Source: CAYZZA01 sp964482685
GTDB lineage: Bacteria; Bacillota; Bacilli; Lactobacillales; Carnobacteriaceae_A
Assembly (NCBI GenBank): GCA_964482685.1
Contig: CAYZZA010000059.1
Location: 1 to 7,352, forward strand
Reading direction: 5' to 3'
Length of the DNA: 7,352 nt
The position numbers were made by a program, and so were the translations under genes. Below are positions 1 through 6,564 of this stretch, one piece after another; positions within the stretch are counted from its first letter, which is position 1; each line of letters begins with the position of its first letter. The notes beneath the pieces are model-generated. The model saw nothing but the letters and a program-made list of their open reading frames with translations. It was not told where the DNA came from and made no database searches.

Positions 1-4
1 GTAT

Positions 5-56
5 AAAAAAACAACCTTGTTCTTATATGCATATAAGAGGTAAGTGGTTGCTTTTT
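5..56 (-). terminator. Intrinsic terminator of walJ, probably bidirectional
   Basis: Read on the minus strand, GCAACC (46-51) pairs with GGTTGT (11-16) with one G-U pair, and seven T residues (11 down to 5) follow. Inside the loop is a perfect 18-bp palindrome (21-38, TCTTATATGCATATAAGA), which would form a second hairpin. The A-tract preceding the stem overlaps the walJ stop codon (55-57). Read on the plus strand, the same stem is followed by five T residues, so it could also stop a convergent transcript from the left. This marks the end of the wal locus; no htrA-like gene follows walJ within the window, although htrA often does in related bacteria. Confidence 0.8.
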
Positions 57-867
57 ACAGACTAAAGAGTGGGGTTGCTACCTCTGGGTCTGTATCATAT
101 AAATAGAAAGTTTCGCCTACCCCAGTTTCTTTTGCATGCAATATTTCCTCTACAGTAGAGTGGGCAATTTGTTTCATATTATTTTGCTGACTTAAGTGAC
201 CTAAAAAAACTTTTTTGGTCCGGTCGCCTATAATTTCTGATAAAGCCAGTGCACCGTCATCGTTGGATAAGTGTCCTTTATCTCCTAAAATACGCTGTTT
301 TAGATACCAAGGATACCTCCCCATTCGCAACATGTTGATGTCATGGTTGCTTTCAAAAAGGTAGGCATCGGCATTGGCAATCTGTCCACGCATTTTATCG
401 CTTACATACCCCGTATCTGTTAACATCACAAACCGTTTATCGTTCTTTTGGAAAATATAAAACTGAGGATCAACCGCATCATGAGATACGCCAAAACTGG
501 ACACATCGATGTCTCCAAAAGTAAGCGTTTTATCCATATCAAATAGATGCTTTTGTTCCATTTTTATCTTTCCAATCATAGAATCCATTATTTCCCACGT
601 TTTTTTATTCGCATAAATGTCTAGTTGATACTTACGTGCCAACACACCTACTCCGTGAATATGATCTCGGTGCTCATGCGTGACAAGGATGGCATCTAAA
701 TCTTTTGGATGGCGCCCAATTCCCTCAAGCAAGGCTGTTACCTTTTTTCCACTTAGCCCGCAATCAATTAAGATCTTTTTTTCTTTGGACTCTACATATG
801 TCACATTTCCAGAACTTCCGCTGGCTAATATGCTAATTTGCAGTTCATCTGAACATTCTTCTGGCAT
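55..867 (-). CDS. walJ: WalJ (YycJ/VicX), metallo-beta-lactamase-fold nuclease
   Basis: This is a 270-residue cytoplasmic protein of the YycJ/VicX family, metal-dependent hydrolases of the metallo-beta-lactamase fold. Bacillus-type members are reported to have 5'-3' exonuclease activity on DNA and to be linked to mutation avoidance and to coordinating division with replication. The sequence shows the N-terminal strand-loop ILASGSSGN (residues 13-21) and the metal-binding signature THEHRDH (63-69; H64, H66, D68, H69). Further likely ligands are H129 (SHD), D151 (TDTG), H175 (ESNHD) and H224 (GHLS). Length is usual for the family and all core motifs are intact. I start it at the ATG at 867, nine bases after the Shine-Dalgarno AGAGAGGA. 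A TTG six bases further upstream (873) is in frame but only three bases from that site. It is the last gene of the wal cluster, but a terminator lies between it and walI, so its expression may be partly independent. Confidence 0.95.
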   Translation of the reverse strand: MPEECSDELQISILASGSSGNVTYVESKEKKILIDCGLSGKKVTALLEGIGRHPKDLDAILVTHEHRDHIHGVGVLARKYQLDIYANKKTWEIMDSMIGKIKMEQKHLFDMDKTLTFGDIDVSSFGVSHDAVDPQFYIFQKNDKRFVMLTDTGYVSDKMRGQIANADAYLFESNHDINMLRMGRYPWYLKQRILGDKGHLSNDDGALALSEIIGDRTKKVFLGHLSQQNNMKQIAHSTVEEILHAKETGVGETFYLYDTDPEVATPLFSL

Positions 868-875
868 ACACAAAA

Positions 876-883
876 TCCTCTCT
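876..883 (-). promoter_or_regulatory. Ribosome binding site of walJ
   Basis: AGAGAGGA on the minus strand lies nine bases before the ATG at 867 and three bases before an in-frame TTG at 873. The normal spacing for this kind of site favours the ATG, removing two residues from the longest reading frame. Confidence 0.7.
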
Positions 884-970
884 TTGCTACTCTCTTCTAT
901 GTTACATCAAAAAAGAATTATTTTGAATACCTGTATACATACATCCGCGTAACTTTCATCTTTTTCTAAC

Positions 971-1000
971 AAAAAAAGCCTGTTAAACAGACTCTTTTTT
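971..1000 (-). terminator. Intrinsic terminator between walI and walJ
   Basis: On the minus strand, AGTCTGT (993-987) pairs with ACAGGCT (983-977) around a three-base loop, a seven-pair stem with one G-U pair. Seven T residues (977-971) follow, and an A-tract precedes the stem, so the A/T tracts can extend it. It starts about 17 bases after the walI stop codon. The same sequence on the plus strand has an A-C mismatch where minus has G-U and no plus-strand gene ends here, so it is oriented for the wal transcript. It should reduce read-through into walJ. I found no convincing sigma-A promoter in the remaining part of the gap (884-970). Confidence 0.75.
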
Positions 1001-1010
1001 CTTTGGGTTT

Positions 1011-1949
1011 TTATCCAGATGCAGAAGGGTTCCAACTTAGCTCGTCGTCTTGTACCTCTTCTTCTGGAAGGGGTTCTTCTTCTAATAGATCCATTCCAGG
1101 CGGAGTATTCGTGTCACTAGGCGGTGAGGGCTCATCTATAATCTCAGGCAACTCCCCTTTTATCACCGTTCCGTTTACTGCATCGACACGTAGTAATTGA
1201 GTACCTCCGCTCTCTTCTATTTCTATATACCAAGCTGGCGCATACATAGTTAAATCTTCTAGTTTTAAGGAACGATAATAAGTTAAAACAGGTCTTTTTA
1301 CTCGAGAATTATCCCGAATTTCATTGTTTTTAAACAATGTCTCAACGGCTTCTCGATCTGTGATTAACTCTATTTTCGCCCCCTGTTCGGTAGCTGGACC
1401 TGCATATTCTTGTTCGTAAGAGATCACTTGTCCCGCACTATCCATGTATAAAAAGATGGAACTCGTTCCATCTGCTATTGGCACACCATTGACAATCTGA
1501 TTGTACACAATTTGCTTGTCTTCCTTGTTGTACTGAAAGAATGCATATTCTTTTCCAAAAAGGACTTGCGAACTTTTAATAAATCCATCTAAAGTTTTTC
1601 GATCGCTATCTGTTAATGTGTCTTCGCCAGATAATTGAATCGGATTAGATAGAATACTTGTGTAGAACACACCATCTTCATTAATGATGCCTGTTTGTTT
1701 ATCAAGAGATTCGACACTTTCTTTTAAAAGTGTCTGAGCATCTGCTTGTATATAAGCTGCAGAATGCTTTTCTTCCGTAAAGTTTGGCAACTCTATCCCT
1801 TGACTCTTCATTTCACTAATTAAATTTAAGGATTGAGCAGGGGTGCTCGCATAGTTTGTATCTGTTCGATTAAAATAACTAACTAACAAAAAAATATCTA
1901 GGAAGAAAAAAGCCACGATAAAGATGATCTCAATTCGTTTAAAATTCAT
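1011..1949 (-). CDS. walI: WalI (YycI), membrane-anchored regulator of WalK
   Basis: This 312-residue protein has a cytoplasmic N-terminus of a few residues, one membrane helix (about 8-26) and a long extracytoplasmic domain of the YycI type, ending near the VDAVNG segment (about 255-265). In Bacillus subtilis YycI and YycH interact with the WalK membrane region and inhibit it, whereas in Staphylococcus aureus they activate it; which applies here cannot be read from sequence. Residues 267-312 form an extra tail rich in Pro, Glu and Asp (EPSPPSD, LLEEEPLPEEE) that looks disordered. It makes the protein about 30 residues longer than the roughly 280 I recall for B. subtilis YycI. The ATG overlaps the end of walH by 11 bases and is preceded by AAGGAGGAG within the walH coding sequence, which suggests coupled translation. 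A terminator follows the stop codon closely. Confidence 0.93.
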   Translation of the reverse strand: MNFKRIEIIFIVAFFFLDIFLLVSYFNRTDTNYASTPAQSLNLISEMKSQGIELPNFTEEKHSAAYIQADAQTLLKESVESLDKQTGIINEDGVFYTSILSNPIQLSGEDTLTDSDRKTLDGFIKSSQVLFGKEYAFFQYNKEDKQIVYNQIVNGVPIADGTSSIFLYMDSAGQVISYEQEYAGPATEQGAKIELITDREAVETLFKNNEIRDNSRVKRPVLTYYRSLKLEDLTMYAPAWYIEIEESGGTQLLRVDAVNGTVIKGELPEIIDEPSPPSDTNTPPGMDLLEEEPLPEEEVQDDELSWNPSASG

Positions 1950-3252
1950 CTGGAAGCTCTCCTCCTTGGAACGCTAAATATTTTTCTATTTCATACCAGC
2001 TTCCTTTTTCTAAAATATGCCAGCGTGGTGAAAACCTTACCACTTGAGTTGATTCTTCACTTTTTTCCCAGCTCCACCCTAATTGAATGTTTTCCACCTC
2101 ATCTAGCGATAGACCAGCAGATTCAATTTGAGCGAGGACTTCATTTCCACTTGCTACTTCTACGGTCGGATCTTCTTCAACTCGCGCAATAGGTGTTTTG
2201 ATGACTTCTAAAGGAAGTTTTACGTAGGTCAGATTTTCTTTATCCGAACGTATTTGAACCACTCCATAATCAAGCTCACCAAACACAGGCAAGCCTTCTA
2301 AATATCTTCGAAATGTGACTGTTCTCGTTTCAGGATTATAATTGTGATAATGGATATCTTCTGTCCATTTTTCAATTCGTACCAACTCACTAAATGCCAT
2401 ATCCAGTCGATCACCTAGTCCAATACTTTTGTTAATGGGCTGTTGTTTTCGATAAGTTAGCAGATTGTTTCTTTCATTGATACGCAGTTCAGAGACATAA
2501 TCTACGTAACGCGTCACATTTTCTGTTCGTCTCACGTTTACATTGGATGTATCTGTGAAGAAAAAATTGACAAATAGACTGTTTGGAAGACGTTCTACCA
2601 TATAATCTCGATAAGCAACCTTTGTTTTTTCAACTGGAAGATAAATGTATTGGTTCTTTAATTTTACGCTATTGACGGCCACAGAGTCTGCTTGAGGATA
2701 AGACATCAGAGATTCCATATCTGCTTGTGTTTTGTTTTCAACCTCTGCTGTATACAGAACTTGCATCACAGAATCATAAAAATAAATTTCACGAAAATTG
2801 GCTACAGGATAAAAAGCTCTGTTGAATGTTTTGTTTTCATACTCTCCAGGCAGTCGATCAAAGTATTTTTTTATCAACCCAAAAGGAGTTTGTCCTTCAT
2901 ATACGAGCTCAATCCCAAGGTTTTCCCCCATCATCTCTTGGAAAGCCTCTTTGGACACTTGCGTTGCATCTGCGATAGCCGTTATTTCCCATTCTGAGGT
3001 GATTTGTTCGACATCAGATAAAACTGCTTGGTTCAAAGAGGCTTTTTTTTCTGTTGTTTCGTGGACAATCAATTGAGTAGGACCAAATACGTGTCCTTTT
3101 GGCCGTTCAAATGACAATGAGGGAGTAGGTGATTGTACAATAGGCTGACTTTCTTCATAAGAACTTCCAGCTGTCCACATTCGCCATGTTAAAAACAAAC
3201 TAAATAGAATCAGAGAAATTAGCGTTGTGAATCGTATATATTTCCAGTTCAT
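1939..3252 (-). CDS. walH: WalH (YycH), membrane-anchored regulator of WalK
   Basis: A 437-residue protein of the YycH family, close to the usual length. A short basic N-terminus (MNWKYIRF) precedes one membrane helix (about 9-26), and the rest should lie outside the membrane. A Pro/Ser-rich linker (about 36-50) leads into the folded YycH region. The C-terminal part contains a YLEGLPVFG segment (317-325), comparable in character to QIVNGVPIAD in WalI, in line with the known structural similarity of the two proteins. YycH works with YycI to tune WalK through their membrane helices. I choose the ATG at 3252 because it overlaps the walK stop codon as ATGA, a classic coupling arrangement, with GAGGAGG ten bases upstream. 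A GTG at 3258 is in frame but only four bases from that site. The end overlaps the walI start by 11 bases. Confidence 0.94.
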   Translation of the reverse strand: MNWKYIRFTTLISLILFSLFLTWRMWTAGSSYEESQPIVQSPTPSLSFERPKGHVFGPTQLIVHETTEKKASLNQAVLSDVEQITSEWEITAIADATQVSKEAFQEMMGENLGIELVYEGQTPFGLIKKYFDRLPGEYENKTFNRAFYPVANFREIYFYDSVMQVLYTAEVENKTQADMESLMSYPQADSVAVNSVKLKNQYIYLPVEKTKVAYRDYMVERLPNSLFVNFFFTDTSNVNVRRTENVTRYVDYVSELRINERNNLLTYRKQQPINKSIGLGDRLDMAFSELVRIEKWTEDIHYHNYNPETRTVTFRRYLEGLPVFGELDYGVVQIRSDKENLTYVKLPLEVIKTPIARVEEDPTVEVASGNEVLAQIESAGLSLDEVENIQLGWSWEKSEESTQVVRFSPRWHILEKGSWYEIEKYLAFQGGELPDEF

Positions 3253-5108
3253 TCCCACTCATCCTCCTCATATTGAACATATGGGAGAGAGATATTGAAA
3301 GTGGTTCCTTCACCTATTTGACTCTCTGCCCAAATCGTCCCTCCGTGTTGCTGAACGACTTCTTTTGAAATAGCCAATCCTAACCCACTTCCTCCCATTG
3401 AACGAGAACGTGCTCCGTCCACACGGTAGAAACGTGAAAAGACTTTTCTTAAATCTTTTTTAGGAATACCCATTCCTTGATCTGAAATGCTAATGATCAC
3501 GTGATTGCCAGTCAAGCGAAGTTTCCCTGTAATAGTGCCCCCATCTGGAGAGTACTTTACGGCATTGTTCATGATATTGTCTAGTACTTGAATCATTGGA
3601 TCTGTATCAATATCTGCCCATACCGGTTCTTTTTCAATATCTCGTTTAATCACGTAATGTTTTCCAGCATAATCAGAAGAATTCACCATCATATCAAATC
3701 GACTCAAGACATGTTCCAACAACTCATTTAAATTCACAATTTCAACATCAAACTCACTTTTGCCTACGTCAATTCGTGAAAGATGCAACAAGTCTTGAAT
3801 CATGCGAATCATGCGATCTGTTTCATTTTGGGTTACTTCCAAAAATTTAGGTGCAATATCTGGATCCTTCCATGCTCCGTCATTTAACGCTTCTAAATAA
3901 CTCCGCATGCTTGTAAGAGGAGTCCGTAACTCATGAGATACGTTTGAGACAAAATCTTTTCGCTCTTGCTCGATTCGTTCTTGTTCGGTGACATCGTGTA
4001 ACACACACACAATCCCACTAATAAAACCAGAATCTCGTTGAATCAACGAAAAAGAAGCATGCAACAATAAATCCGAACCAAGTGTATTTTCAACCGGCAC
4101 AAGAATATCTTCTTGTTTTTCTAACAATTCGCGAAATGTTAAATTTTCATCCAATTGAAGCACGGTCAGCAAAAGTTGTCCTTCCGCTTCTTCGTTTGTC
4201 AAATTCAACATTGTTCGGCCCATTTCGTTAATCAAGACAATTTTTCCTTGTCTGTCCGTTGATAAAACACCGTCTGTCATATGGGCAAGCACACTGTCCA
4301 GACGTCTTTTTTCTGCTTCAATGGATTCTTGGGCACCGGATACACGATCGGACAAATCATTGATAGACAAGGCCAATTGACCTAATTCATCATTTCCACG
4401 TGCTTTCAATTTACCTGAAAAATCTCCATTTGCAATCGCTAGTGTTTGACTCTTCATTTCTTTAATGGGTGCAGTAATGGCACGCGCGACCATGTTCGCT
4501 AAAAGAAGAGACAGCACCACAGCTACTAAAGAAGCATTGATAAAAATCCACGTAATCTGACTAATTTGTTTATAGACAGATTCTATGTTGCTTTCTATAG
4601 AAATGGCACCCAATAATTCTCCTGAGGCATCATCTTTTAAGATTGGAATCGCAATCTTCCATCGCCTTGTATTGGTGATAGGGTCAATAACTTGACGCTT
4701 AACAGTTTCTTCTAGCAACATCGCTTGATTGGTATCCAAATCGTCTGACCGTCTGCCCACAACAGATAGCTGTGTTCGGTCACTCGTGGCTACAATCACA
4801 GACTCCGCATCAACCACTAGGATTTCTGAAATACCACTTCCAGAAAAATCAGACAATAAACTCTGGATATCTTCAGTTGGTGATTCCTCTTCTTCATTTT
4901 CTGTGGCTGCTTTAAGGTAGGGTTCAATTGTCGTTTCTAAAAATTCAAGTTGTGTTTGTCGGTCCTCATGGTAACTGTCTAACAATTTTTTTTCTAATTG
5001 GGTAATAAAGTTTGCCCCAATCAATTGAAGAGCAAATAAAAGCAAAATAACAAAAATCAGCACGATTTTTGTATTAATCGATTGGTGAAACCGTGTTTTT
5101 TCTTTCAT
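3249..5108 (-). CDS. walK: WalK (YycG/VicK), sensor histidine kinase for cell-wall homeostasis
   Basis: A 619-residue membrane kinase that phosphorylates WalR; the system is essential in most Bacillota. Order of parts: first membrane helix (about 14-34), extracytoplasmic Cache/PAS-like domain (about 35-183), second helix (about 186-206), HAMP (about 207-260), cytoplasmic PAS (about 265-375), HisKA with SHELRTP and phospho-acceptor H392, then the ATPase domain. The ATPase shows an N box (NIMNNAVKYSP, 511-521), G1 (DQGMGIP, 543-549), F box (FSRFYRVD, 557-564) and G2 (GGSGLGLAI, 572-580). The full two-helix form with an external domain matches the Bacillus, Staphylococcus and Enterococcus type, not the one-helix streptococcal VicK. 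In the PAS, H276 and D279 (AHMTD) and E375 match positions known to bind zinc in S. aureus WalK, but a fourth may be missing. The start ATG is two bases after the walR stop and eight bases after AGGAG located inside walR. The gene overlaps walH by four bases. Confidence 0.97.
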   Translation of the reverse strand: MKEKTRFHQSINTKIVLIFVILLLFALQLIGANFITQLEKKLLDSYHEDRQTQLEFLETTIEPYLKAATENEEEESPTEDIQSLLSDFSGSGISEILVVDAESVIVATSDRTQLSVVGRRSDDLDTNQAMLLEETVKRQVIDPITNTRRWKIAIPILKDDASGELLGAISIESNIESVYKQISQITWIFINASLVAVVLSLLLANMVARAITAPIKEMKSQTLAIANGDFSGKLKARGNDELGQLALSINDLSDRVSGAQESIEAEKRRLDSVLAHMTDGVLSTDRQGKIVLINEMGRTMLNLTNEEAEGQLLLTVLQLDENLTFRELLEKQEDILVPVENTLGSDLLLHASFSLIQRDSGFISGIVCVLHDVTEQERIEQERKDFVSNVSHELRTPLTSMRSYLEALNDGAWKDPDIAPKFLEVTQNETDRMIRMIQDLLHLSRIDVGKSEFDVEIVNLNELLEHVLSRFDMMVNSSDYAGKHYVIKRDIEKEPVWADIDTDPMIQVLDNIMNNAVKYSPDGGTITGKLRLTGNHVIISISDQGMGIPKKDLRKVFSRFYRVDGARSRSMGGSGLGLAISKEVVQQHGGTIWAESQIGEGTTFNISLPYVQYEEDEWE

Positions 5109-5110
5109 GT

Positions 5111-5821
5111 TTACAACTCCTGTTGATCAGGATTCCTTAAATAATATCCTACACCGCGACGCGTGACGAGCCAATTTGGATGGCTGGGAGTGTCTTCTAT
5201 TTTTTCTCTTAAACGACGAACCGTTACATCTACTGTTCGTACATCTCCAAAATAATCATACCCCCATACCGTTTGAAGCAAGTGTTCGCGAGTCATCACT
5301 TGATCCAAATGACGCCCTAAATAGTGAAGCAACTCAAATTCTCGATGTGTCAATTCAATTTGTTTGCCACGTTTGGATACAATATATGCATCCGGATGAA
5401 TTTTCAATGCTCCTACTTCAATGTCATTTGATTCTGGTTTTTCTTTTTCAGTTGGCTGATTTGACCCTCTTCTTAAGTTTGCTTTAACACGAGCAATCAA
5501 TTCTCGATTCGAAAAAGGTTTCGTGACATAATCATCTGCACCCATTTCTAGTCCCAACACTTTATCGAATTCTTGATCTTTGGCCGTAACCATGATAATG
5601 GGCATATCGTGTGTTTTTCGTACTTCTCTACACACTTCAAGTCCATCTTTTAGTGGAAGCATTAAATCAAGCAATATCAAATCTGGTTGCACTTCTTCCA
5701 CCTTCTCCAAGGCTTCCTCTCCGTCATACGCTGTGTATACATCGTATCCTTCTTTAGTTAAATTAAATTTTACTATTTCTGTAATTGGTTTTTCATCGTC
5801 TACTACTAATATTTTTTTCAT
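5111..5821 (-). CDS. walR: WalR (YycF/VicR), OmpR-family response regulator
   Basis: A 236-residue response regulator, the usual length. The receiver domain (1-118) has the acidic pair D8/D9, phospho-acceptor D52 in LLDLMLP, switch residue T79 and K101 (VTKPF). A variable linker (about 119-134) leads to the winged-helix DNA-binding domain, with the recognition region GDVRTVDVTVRRLREKI (192-208) and the wing (TRRGVGYYL). T100 is at the position equivalent to T101, reported as a Ser/Thr-kinase (PrkC/Stk1) target in B. subtilis and S. aureus, so cross-control by a PASTA kinase is possible. WalR-P binds paired TGTWAH boxes to control autolysin and wall genes. I start at the ATG at 5821, nine bases after AGGAGG; the reading frame runs open 27 codons further upstream, but that part has no family similarity and contains the promoter. 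First gene of the operon. Confidence 0.98.
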   Translation of the reverse strand: MKKILVVDDEKPITEIVKFNLTKEGYDVYTAYDGEEALEKVEEVQPDLILLDLMLPLKDGLEVCREVRKTHDMPIIMVTAKDQEFDKVLGLEMGADDYVTKPFSNRELIARVKANLRRGSNQPTEKEKPESNDIEVGALKIHPDAYIVSKRGKQIELTHREFELLHYLGRHLDQVMTREHLLQTVWGYDYFGDVRTVDVTVRRLREKIEDTPSHPNWLVTRRGVGYYLRNPDQQEL

Positions 5822-5870
5822 TGTAAAGTCCCTCCTGATGAGCCTCAAGTTTCGTCCTTTGTTAACCTCT

Positions 5871-5899
5871 AGTATACAAAACACAAAAAACAAACACAA
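5871..5899 (-). promoter_or_regulatory. Candidate sigma-A promoter of walRKHI
   Basis: On the minus strand, a TATACT hexamer (5876-5871) is a good -10 match, and TTGTGT (5899-5894) lies 17 bases upstream as a weak -35 with only its TTG matching. Transcription would start near 5864, giving a leader of about 43 bases with the walR ribosome binding site. The A/T-rich tracts further upstream (5907-5944) could help polymerase binding. Called by eye. Confidence 0.45.
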
Positions 5900-5906
5900 C
5901 ACAAGC

Positions 5907-5944
5907 GAAAAAAAGCATTTTTTCTACAATAAGCGGCTTTTTTT
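5907..5944. repeat. A/T-rich inverted repeat in the divergent intergenic region
   Basis: AAAAAAAGC (5908-5916) is the exact reverse complement of GCTTTTTTT (5936-5944), with a 19-base spacer. A nested, tighter arrangement GAAAAAA/TTTTTTC surrounds AGCA at about 5907-5923. It lies just upstream of the walR promoter candidate and ahead of the DUF948 gene. No gene ends here, so a terminator role is not expected; it may be a bent or UP-element-like A-tract region. I found no convincing plus-strand promoter in the rest of the 5945-6053 stretch. Confidence 0.5.
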
Positions 5945-6069
5945 AACTACTCTGCTTTATCCATATTGTTTGGATTTCATTCATCTTAGTGGTACTCTTT
6001 ACTTTGAAGATATTCGATAGAAAAGCCTATTTATGGCTTGATGCCTACTTTTTAAAAGGAGTGTGACAC

Positions 6070-6519
6070 ATGTCTACAATATATTGGATTGCTCTAGGTA
6101 TTGTCCTTTTTTCTCTATTTGTTCTAGGAGTCGCTGCTATGCTTGGCATGAAGCGGATGAAACAGACAATGAGTAATATACAACAACTTCAAGTGGAAGG
6201 CGATACAAAAATCACCTATTATACTTCCGAATTAGAACTTGTTTCACAGAAAATCCAAGGCTTGAGTAACCGGGCCAACACCTTTGTTGCAGAAATACAA
6301 AGCAAAGCAGATGTATTTGAACAGCTCTCTGACAGTTCGTCTGAATTGAGTGAAACACTATCATTGCTCAACAACAATAAAAACAGACTTATCACTGATG
6401 TCGTAAAAACATCTGGAAAAGAAGCAAAAAGAAAAGCACCCGAATTCTTACAACTGATGAAAAAAACTTTCAAAAAGACTATCCATAAACAAAAAGAACG
6501 ATACAGTGAATCTTTTTGA
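6070..6519 (+). CDS. DUF948 (YtxG-like) membrane protein
   Basis: A 149-residue protein with a single N-terminal membrane helix (about 5-26) followed by a mainly helical, probably coiled-coil cytoplasmic part (about 28-110) and a strongly basic C-terminal stretch (109-145, many Lys/Arg). This is the layout of the DUF948 family, whose B. subtilis member YtxG sits with ytxH and ytxJ in a general-stress operon. The molecular function of the family is not established. The ATG is eight bases after AAAGGAG. The next gene encodes a YtxH-like protein 45 bases downstream with no terminator between, so the two form an operon, divergent from walR. The family assignment rests on architecture and on the ytxG-ytxH pairing, and is stronger taken together than either alone. 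Confidence 0.85.
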   Translation: MSTIYWIALGIVLFSLFVLGVAAMLGMKRMKQTMSNIQQLQVEGDTKITYYTSELELVSQKIQGLSNRANTFVAEIQSKADVFEQLSDSSSELSETLSLLNNNKNRLITDVVKTSGKEAKRKAPEFLQLMKKTFKKTIHKQKERYSESF

Positions 6520-6550
6520 ATAAGCTGTTGTCGTTTTAATTATAAACAAA

Positions 6551-6555
6551 AGGAG
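6551..6555 (+). promoter_or_regulatory. Ribosome binding site fixing a TTG start for the YtxH-like gene
   Basis: AGGAG within AAAAGGAGTGTG lies nine bases before a TTG at 6565. No ATG or GTG is available near this site, and the next in-frame ATG falls inside the membrane helix, so the TTG is the start. The same 12-base sequence precedes the DUF948 gene (6054-6065). Confidence 0.7.
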
Positions 6556-6564
6556 TGTGTTTAG

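Noticed and set aside
680..952. Plus-strand 90-codon reading frame antisense to the start of walJ
   Set aside because: Antisense to the conserved metal-binding region of WalJ with no supporting signals.
884..970. Separate walJ promoter (for example TTCAAA with TAACAT, spacing 18)
   Set aside because: Both hexamers match only 4 of 6 in a strongly A/T-rich stretch where such pairs occur by chance; the TAACAT would be within about 40 bases of the start. Not reported as a feature.
2692..3076. Two overlapping plus-strand reading frames antisense to walH
   Set aside because: They overlap each other in different frames and lie opposite an intact, recognisable gene; no family resemblance.
5966..5998. 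Possible plus-strand promoter (TTGTTT, or TGG-TACTCT as extended -10) or sigma-B-like GTTT...GG pattern for the DUF948 gene
   Set aside because: Spacing is wrong (21 bases) or the hexamers match only 3 of 6, and the sigma-B-like pattern is too degenerate to call. The promoter remains unassigned.
5580..6020. Plus-strand 146-codon reading frame antisense to walR
   Set aside because: It lies mostly on the opposite strand of the highly conserved walR, has a Ser/Thr-rich composition typical of an antisense shadow, and no ribosome binding site that I can see.
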